Below are positions 56,406 to 64,000 of a stretch of 64,000 bases of DNA, piece by piece (the stretch's first letter is position 1; the number at the start of each line of letters is the position of its first letter). Source of the stretch: Panonychus citri (taxonomy: Eukaryota > Arthropoda > Arachnida > Trombidiformes > Tetranychidae). Made by a program: the position numbers and the translations under genes. Location of the stretch: the NCBI RefSeq assembly GCF_014898815.1, contig NW_026515520.1, forward strand, positions 1 to 64,000. Direction: 5' to 3'. The notes below the pieces were generated by a model. That model made no database searches. It was not told where the DNA came from and saw only the letters and a program-made list of their open reading frames with translations.

Positions 56406-58887
56406 TCTCCATCATCTTCTACCCTTTACTTATCCTTTTTCACTCTTTTCCTCATCTTCCTCTTTCCACTTTGATGTTTCTTCATCAAAACCTTTTTTTC
56501 ATGTTGTACACAAAGAGAAAAGTATTATAACAACAACAACATGATGATGATGATGATGATGAACAAGGAAAAAGGAAGCAACCAAAATGAAGATAAAAAG
56601 AAGAGGAAAAAAGTTCTTGTGAAAAAACATGTAGCTCAGAAAAAGAGAATTGAAAAAATAACATAAAGATTCAGTTTAAATAGATTATCTTTTACTCGTT
56701 CTCATATTAATTCGGATTCCTTGTTATTCTCGGTCTAAAAAGATAATATTTTAAGGCCGTTTAGTTGAATTTTAAGTCATTGAATGAAAAGTTCTATTGA
56801 TCAAAAGTCATGATTAAACTGATGACGAAAACATGTTCATATTTTCACCATGATATTTACATGATGTTCAGAGAAGAAAATTATTCTCTACTGGTTATTA
56901 TTTCTGAAAGAAACTTAATTCAGTTTTTATTTTTCTTCTCCTTCTTCTTCCTGATTAACAAATGATAAAGTTACAAATTTACATCAACTTTATTTCCATG
57001 ATGATGTTGATTGAGATAGAAAATGAATTAAAAGAAGAAGATGAGAATTGAAATAAAGATGATGATGCAAAGAAAGAAAAAAAAGGAAAAAGGAAAGAAG
57101 ATAAAATTCTGTTTAATCATCACTATCATTATCTTAATTCAGTTTCAAATTAATTCCATGATATAATCTTCATGTTTTCAACAGTTGAAAATCATTATAA
57201 ATTAGTTTCAACTTTTCTCTTAGATTTTTTTTTGTTCATTCGCTTCAGATAAACTCAATTCTGTGTCTATTGAGATTCTGTCAACTCAGATAATCCATGA
57301 TTACCAGTAGATAAATTATCTGATCACAGTTAGTAAATTGCCATTGATGAATTAAAATTTCTAATAATATCATCTCTCTCTCTTAATCGATAACAATTAC
57401 TTTTTAAAACGTCATTAAGATTTGATTGAAAAAGACAAGGATAAATTCAGTAAATTGATCAACTTTTATCATGATTTATTGTAACTATTAGCTCATTTTC
57501 AATGGTTCATTGTTCATGATACTTTCTGAATATCTAAATTTGAATGAACTTTCAATGAAGCCACATTAATCACTATGATTAAATATATATTTACTAACGA
57601 AACTAGTAACTGGATTAATTAATTGGTTCTGTGTGAGACATTTACTTGATGGTAAAAGTTTAAAACAACAATTAATGATAATTACTTTTTAATCTGTACA
57701 AAAAGACAGGATTAAATTTACATCTTTCATTAAGATGGAATATGTAATTAGTTAATTGTTAGGAATATTATTTCCAACTAAAACTAGTGAAATAGCATTT
57801 GAACGAAACGATAATTAATCGTAATCAATTTGTTTGTCAATTCTTCTCGTTAATCAACTGACCGATCTTCTCGTTAAATGTTGGTTTCGTCATCTAATTG
57901 ATTAATTTATCCGATATTTAATTTTCAGCCAAATGGATTAATGATTAAAAGAAGAGGCTTAATTTTTAATGGAAATCGTGTGATAATAAAGTTTAATAAT
58001 CACATGTAATACATTAGGGATTTAAAGTTAATTAATAATTCAATTTGCTTGATTACTGTTTATACGATAAAATTTAATGATAATAATTAAAAATCATCTT
58101 CTCCTTACTGACCAACGACTCGAAGTGACCGGTTAAATGTATCGAAAGGTCTGATAACAAGTTCGATATCGAAAAGATTTTTTTAAATTTCTCTTAGAAC
58201 ATTAATCGTACCGAAAACAACCTTAAAACTATTAATACTTTCACCGAGTTTTTTTGTACGTTAATCTAATAGTTAATTGTCTTTAAATTGATTGTTAGTT
58301 GACCTTATCAAGGTAATTGGATTAATATTTTTATCAGGGAAAAAAGTTATCGAAAAAGTTTTTGCAAAGTTTTGTAAATGACCAATAAAAAGTGATTACT
58401 TTGAGCTTCGAGATTGTAACAAGAAAAAAAAATGCTGATTAAAACATTGATTCAATTCCATGCCTGATTAATCAAGGTTGAGTGATTAAGGATTATCTCA
58501 AATAATCAAAGTTAATCAAGTTTTTTAATCAACTCTCAAGGGGTTTTGATATGTTTATCATTCAGTTGCTGTCACCATTTGTCAAACTTGTTCCCCTTGA
58601 CCATAACTTTTGAAATCTTAATAGTTAATCAACTCGGTTATGTTCATCATTTCCGTTTCCACCAACACCAAAAAATGTATATAACTTTTTTTTCACAGAA
58701 CTTTCATCTTCAATGATAAAGGATAGGAGAAAATTTTAGGATCTTAAAGCCGATTGACAATTTGACCTTAAAATTTATATCCGAACCTCTTAATATAAAC
58801 AACTAATCATGATGAATTAGACATACTTAAGATTGAATTAAATGAATGAAAAACATTTCAACTTCCGCTGAATGATTTCTAGAAAAA

Positions 58888-59029
58888 CTTCCGGTCAAAG
58901 TAAATCTTTTCCTAAACTTTTATTGCATCAAACAAATAAACAAAAAAAATGGCCACATTTTAATCCCGATTTCCGGTCACTAGTTCATCTTCATTGAGCA
59001 CATTGATACACGATAGTTAAGCTTCCGGT
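58888..59029. promoter_or_regulatory. Cluster of three ETS-like sites
   Basis: CTTCCGGT at 58888-58895 and 59022-59029 and TTCCGGT at 58971-58977 (reverse complement ACCGGAA(G), the ETS core), all in the same orientation within 142 bp, in DNA where CCGG is otherwise rare. A related CTTCCGCT lies at about 58861. A regulatory role is inference; the nearest gene starts 1.6 kb downstream. Confidence 0.3.
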
Positions 59030-59833
59030 TTAAGATAAAATATATACAATGAGAATAGAAAATAAGAAAAGAAAATGTTATTAACAGTTATCTGGGTTTC
59101 TTTTCATGAATCTGTCAGATTAATCTGAATCAACGATAAATGTCTGAATCAAAATCTACAATTCAATTGGATTGAATGAGAAAATTTTCCTTCTCTCATT
59201 TTCTCAATTAAATTGATCATCTTTTCATCATTCTCATCACAATTAAATTAATAATTTACTCTCATGATCTGGTCAATGTTGATTAATTTTTATTACCTTA
59301 AATACTGAATTGGATCAATGAACAATCAACGGAAGTTATTCAATTTTAATCCATTCTTATTGAATCAAATTAAAATAGATTAATGTAAATAATTAATTAT
59401 TGGTTTAATTTAATCCAATTATTAAGCTTTGATTCATTGGACTTTCATTATGGTCCAATGAATTCACCTAACTTTCATGATTCAAATGATTATCGTTTCA
59501 AGATTATCATGTTCATTTGAATTCATTGATAATCAATTGATTAATCCTTCATTATGTTCAGTGAATAATGATAATCATTAATAACAATCAGTTAATCATG
59601 TAGATACAAGTTAACATTGTGTGTGAAAGTAACAATCAACCTAATCAAGATACTAATTATTTTTAATTGTTAGTTGACAATGAAAAAAAAAAGAAACTTG
59701 AACATAATTTAGACTCAATTTGATTAAGAAAAAAAGTTCAATCAGATAAACATCATGATCGTGATCAATTACCAATATTTCATGTTGAGTCTGATTAGTT
59801 TAATTACCTGTAATCTAATATCATTAATCTTAC

Positions 59834-59861
59834 ATTGATCAAGACAATTGTCTTGATCAAT
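59834..59861. repeat. 28-bp perfect palindrome
   Basis: Both halves match exactly around the centre AATT (left half ATTGATCAAGACAA). No spacer. No known site is assigned. Confidence 0.92.
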
Positions 59862-60658
59862 CATGTTAATTGTGTTTAAAATGATGTATATCTTAATAAG
59901 ATAAATGGATTATTACATATTAACAAATTAGCCAAGGTACATTATTAGTGTAATAGTAATAATAATAATCTTAAATGAACTGGATTTAATCAATAATTAG
60001 CTAATCAGTAGATTTGTTATTCTGATTGTAAGTTAATCCGTTAAGATTAATAATAGAAGGAGAGAAAAATATTAACCCAACTAATCAAGTTAAATTGCGA
60101 AAATGAAAACGAAAAGCTCAATTATATTAATAAATGAACAATCAACGGATTAAGGACTAAATTGATCTTTCATATTAACTGAATTGAAATAAATCGATTC
60201 GATTTTGGTCATTTTGTCGATTTAATTATAAGTATTGTTCTAAGGCCATTTTATCACGAACGTGCCGATTAATGCAGATCAATATTGTTTTTTTTTTTGG
60301 TTCACTCTCATTCTTAATCTCCCTTTTTCTGTCTTACAATCTAATCTGAACATGAAAATTACATGATGATATCGTTTCATGGATGGATAATCACGTTCGA
60401 ACTACTTTAACACGTTCTAACCATAACTCTGCACTCATGCATTTTGAATCAACTGTTTCCCGCCTTGTGAGGCCAAAAAAATTCGAGTGAGACAGTTAAA
60501 CATTACGGGAACATGAAACACTCTCACTTATCGATTGGTTTTAACGTCTCAACGATTCAAGAATTGAATTCAGTTTCCATTTTCCTATCGTTAGTGTTGA
60601 CGAAACTTTTTTTTTCTTCCTCATCATCGTATTCACATTTCACTTTTGTGATAAAATT

Positions 60659-61294
60659 ATGTTACTTTCTGTGTTAATTTTACCTTTACTTGTTTCCATG
60701 ATAAAATGTGACGACTATTTTGGTGATCATTCAGAATTCAATGATGAATATAATCCAAAGAGTTATGATAATCCACCAAATCCTCCGAATAGCAGATCCT
60801 ATGCTTATCTTGCTAAATGGTATCCACACTTGAAACGATTCGTTGGTCGAGGCTCAGCCAATGGTAACAGAATGTATCATGATGATTCACTTGGAATCGC
60901 TTATATGCCAGGTAATGAACAAGATTCAGATGGACCATCAGTGTACAATAGTAACAACGATTATCGAGGTGACTCGATGTATGGACGATATGGTTCAGAT
61001 TCATCTGAATATCGAGGATCAAGGGATCAGGAAGATTCAGAGAAATTTTATCCAAATGATCAAGTGTCCCCTGGTTATCGTTCCCACTATCAATCAAATG
61101 GATATGATTCTAATCCTAATTCCTACACTAATCATCATAATCACATTGAAAATCCCTACGGTTATTCAACTAATCACAAGGAATCTTATCAAAGTTCACC
61201 ACAATTTAGCTTTGGACATTCACTTAATCATCATGATAAAAAGTTACCTTTTGATGACTATTCTTATGGAGCAAACAAATTTGATTACGATTGA
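60659..61294 (+). CDS. Secreted Tyr/Asn/Ser/Asp-rich protein, 211 aa, unrecognised
   Basis: The N-terminus (MLLSVLILPLLVSMIKC) is a clear signal peptide, with likely cleavage near residue 17. The mature part is hydrophilic, rich in Tyr, Asn, Ser, Asp, Gly and His, with low-complexity runs such as NDYRGDSMYGRYGSDSSEYR and no conserved cysteines. One dibasic site, KR at residues 59-60, lies in SYAYLAKWYPHLKRFVGRGS, the least repetitive and most hydrophobic part. That segment could be a processed peptide, but no known neuropeptide family is recognised and only one such site exists. Alternatives are a cuticular or extracellular-matrix protein. The coding region is a single exon. The start is chosen because the signal peptide begins directly at this ATG. 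Confidence 0.75.
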   Translation: MLLSVLILPLLVSMIKCDDYFGDHSEFNDEYNPKSYDNPPNPPNSRSYAYLAKWYPHLKRFVGRGSANGNRMYHDDSLGIAYMPGNEQDSDGPSVYNSNNDYRGDSMYGRYGSDSSEYRGSRDQEDSEKFYPNDQVSPGYRSHYQSNGYDSNPNSYTNHHNHIENPYGYSTNHKESYQSSPQFSFGHSLNHHDKKLPFDDYSYGANKFDYD

Positions 61295-64000
61295 AAATTT
61301 ATCCTACAACAATCAGTTAATTGCTCTCCTAATGTTATTTACTAATTATTGCCAATCAATCAATCCTTAATTTTTCACACTACTCAATCTCTCTATCTCT
61401 TAATTGTAAATGTAATCTATTCCCAAATAGCTGTTTTAATCATCAATACTGTTTCCATATCATCTTAAATTGATTAATTTAACTTAATCACCATTGTAAT
61501 TACTGTAATCAACCAATTAAACGAAAAAAAAAATTTTTTTAATCGCATTAACAATCGTTGATTTTAATCATTAACAGTTATATCTTCGTTACAAATTGAT
61601 CTTAATTGATTAATTGACAATTGAAGACATCAAATGATTTGCAATTTGTTGATTGTAAACTTCCTTGATGATTGATTTAATTGCGATTGACTTTTAATTT
61701 AGTTTTAAGTTGCTGACTTTTTTTCTCATCCGCACCCAATTGTATTGTCATCTTGATTCATTGATTAGTTGATTATATGAAAAGTATTATTTTTCTCATT
61801 TGTTAATTAATCTTGATTTAGTCAATTTAATTGTTTCTCTTTTTTTTTTGGTTACTGAAAGAATCAGTAAACAATCAAATGTATTTATGTTAAGTTTCCA
61901 GCTCATTGATAGTTAATTGTCATTTAATCACTTTTACCATTTGAATGACAATTAAAGCAAAAAGGATTAAGATTTAAATGAAGAGTTAACAAGGTCAAGA
62001 TAAAAAGAGACAAAATGATCAGAAACATCAACAATTGATGATTATAATTAAGATGATCATGTTGAATGATCAACTTGATGATACTAATTAACTTTGACAG
62101 TAAACGTTTGATTTTGAAAACAATTAACTTTTCAACTCGAGTAACAACAAAACTTTTGTTTACTTTTGTCAAAATCCTTTGGGTTTAATTTATATAATTA
62201 ATTTGCTCATTTTGATCACAATTAACTTATCACAATTGCTTAATTTACTTCATTAAATTGTATTCAATTTCAATGAGAAAGAAACTTTTTAATTGTGGAT
62301 AAATTTGTCCACAATTAATCAATTGATTGTTTATTTGATTGGCTTCTCATTTGATTTGAGTTTAATGATTTTATTTTCAAGGTAATTGTATTAATAAATT
62401 TGATTGCTTGATAGACAATTGAATTGATTAACTTGATTATCTAATGTAATTTGATTATGATATTGTTGATTGTTGATCGGAATCTATTAAAAGTTAATTC
62501 AAACCATTAAAAATATAATAGTTTGTATCTTTTTAATATTAAATTGTCATCGTTACTTTGATTGTCAATATCAAATCAGTTAATTTTTTTGTATCAATCT
62601 GTAGTAATCAGCTTAATAGTTTATTGTAACAGTTATAATTAACTTTTAATATTTACCAATTTATTTAATAAATCAGATTATTGGATTAAATTGTAATTAA
62701 TGAACATAATTTAACACCAATGCTTAATATTATTGACATTATCGGATATTCAATCTTAATTGTTAATCCTCATGGTTATTAGTTTCATGTTGGTGGTTGA
62801 TTATCATAAATCATTAGAGATTTAATTTGTATTAATAAATCACTATTATCATGTGTATATGATTTACAATTAACGGTAAGAATTAAAATTTAATCATCGA
62901 TAATATGATTTAATTGAGTTTCCGGTTTAAATTGTAAACTCAATCATCTAACTATTGGTAAATTTCAACCCTGAACCTTTTGAAAAGTTAATTGTAATCA
63001 CATTATCCCAAAACCTTTTTGATTGTTAATTTGAATTAGTCTTAATTGTAGATATTTGAACATGTTTGACTTAAATGTAATCCAACAATTAACAGTTAAT
63101 TTCAGGAAACATTTATTAATGATAAAGTATCAGAATAATTTTTAAATTGTTCCATTTGATTTTTTTCTGCTTCCAATTGATTGTTAAATTTTTCTGGTTT
63201 ATTGTAATTAGTTGATGAGTGTAAAAAAACAACCAATTGAAATCTAAATGTCACTTAATTGTTGGATTAACATTTTAAACAATCATCATTAGCTAACCAC
63301 AAATTAGATCCTAATATTTTTTTTTATTACGGAACATTAAAAAACAATTAAATGATTGAGTAGACAATTAACTTGATTATGACAAGTAAATTTAATTTAC
63401 TTCCATCAATCAAATTGTATCAATTTTATATAAATTAACCTGCTAATTGCTAAGTAAATTTACATGGAGAAACTTTCATGAGACATTATTTAATTAACTG
63501 ATTATTTATGTACAATTAGTTAATTGTTAATAATTTATATTGTTTTCCTTTTCCACATTTGGTTAATTTGCTTGAGGGGAAAATAAAAGACTCGATGTAT
63601 CAACATTTAATTGTTATTATAATTGAGAAAAAAAGGAAAATGTTTTCATTGGAAAATCTAATCATTGATTAATTGATTTAATTCCTTTAATTGATTTTTA
63701 TTATCAGAATTAATCAGTAATTGGTGAGAAAGATTCCCATTCAGAACTTTCCTCAATCGTTGATCAATATTGTTCAGATTAATTCCGATGGTTCAAACAG
63801 TTTAATCTAATCCTTTTCTTTAATTGTTATCGTTGATTTGATTAATCAGCAGAAAATTACTCTTTCTCTCTCTGCTAATTGTTCATTGATTCAAAGAATC
63901 AATGATAAACTAATTGAGATAATTTAACATCAAATCAAGTGATTTACCTAACAATCAATTAAGAATCTTATTTAAAGATCAATGTAATAGTTAATTGACA
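61295..64000. other. 3' flank and AT-rich non-coding DNA
   Basis: The 3' UTR of the secreted-protein gene is followed by about 2.5 kb dominated by AATTAA/TTGATT words. No gene, RNA or transposon end was recognised. Confidence 0.55.

Larger units (their letters stand above)
52886..60658. other. Gene-poor AT-rich stretch
   Basis: No multi-exon gene was recognised in 7.8 kb apart from one candidate first exon (55901-55915). Visible structure includes a 16-bp-arm hairpin (54741-54786), a (CT)n tract (56369-56400), a group of TTCCGGT sites (58888-59029) and a 28-bp perfect palindrome (59834-59861). The segment after about 60000 probably includes the promoter of the secreted-protein gene. Confidence 0.55.

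Noticed and set aside
60813..61370. Alternative frames overlapping the secreted-protein gene
   Set aside because: Shadows of the + strand gene; Ile/Met/Asn-rich and lacking a signal peptide or motif.
1..64000. tRNA, rRNA or CRISPR features
   Set aside because: I looked for T-arm GTTCGAATC-like boxes with matching A boxes, conserved rRNA words and regular spaced repeats, and found none that hold together.

Overview
This window looks like nuclear DNA of an arthropod, probably a chelicerate of the mite type. It is very AT-rich, gene-poor, and full of short ATCATGAT-like words and (CT)n/(AG)n microsatellites. The few introns that can be drawn have GTAAG-type donors, and both short (about 70-85 bp) and about 1-kb introns occur. 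The clearest host gene is an intronless arthropod-type D1-like dopamine receptor. Assignment below arthropod level is inference.

Layout. 1-13.4 kb is AT-rich non-coding DNA with microsatellites. 13.4-14.9 kb is the dopamine receptor (Dop1R1 type). 15-21 kb is non-coding with two TA-flanked terminal-inverted-repeat elements (MITEs) at 16.88-17.58 and 19.83-20.17 kb. 21-28.5 kb is an accessory region. It holds candidate exons and small ORFs, an unrecognised multi-exon gene that looks inactivated (a 125-bp retroposed insert plus a stop at a splice junction), a minus-strand pair of overlapping small ORFs behind a predicted intron, a degenerate repeat family and a minisatellite. 34.86-36.1 kb is a two-exon gene for a short secreted glycine-rich protein. 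40.91-52.88 kb is one long Ty3/gypsy-type LTR retrotransposon. 60.66-61.3 kb encodes a secreted Tyr/Asn/Ser/Asp-rich protein.

The retrotransposon is the main object of interest. It has 1174- and 1187-bp LTRs (TG...CA), a 4-bp ATAA target-site duplication, a primer binding site, gag with a CCHC knuckle, protease, reverse transcriptase, RNase H and integrase in Ty3/gypsy order, and a GPY/F-like motif. Between integrase and the 3' LTR, where errantiviruses carry env, it has about 3 kb of additional coding sequence. This additional region encodes a RING-like C3HC4 finger, a TRAF/SIAH-like zinc finger, and a domain resembling the REXO1/ISG20 class of DEDDh exonucleases in which nearly all catalytic acidic residues are replaced. 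The stop codon of this last ORF is the TGA that begins the 3' LTR. Several frameshifts break gag, the PR-RT junction, the IN C-terminus and the accessory ORF, so this copy is probably not autonomous unless some indels are consensus errors.

All domain calls are by eye; no database search was possible.
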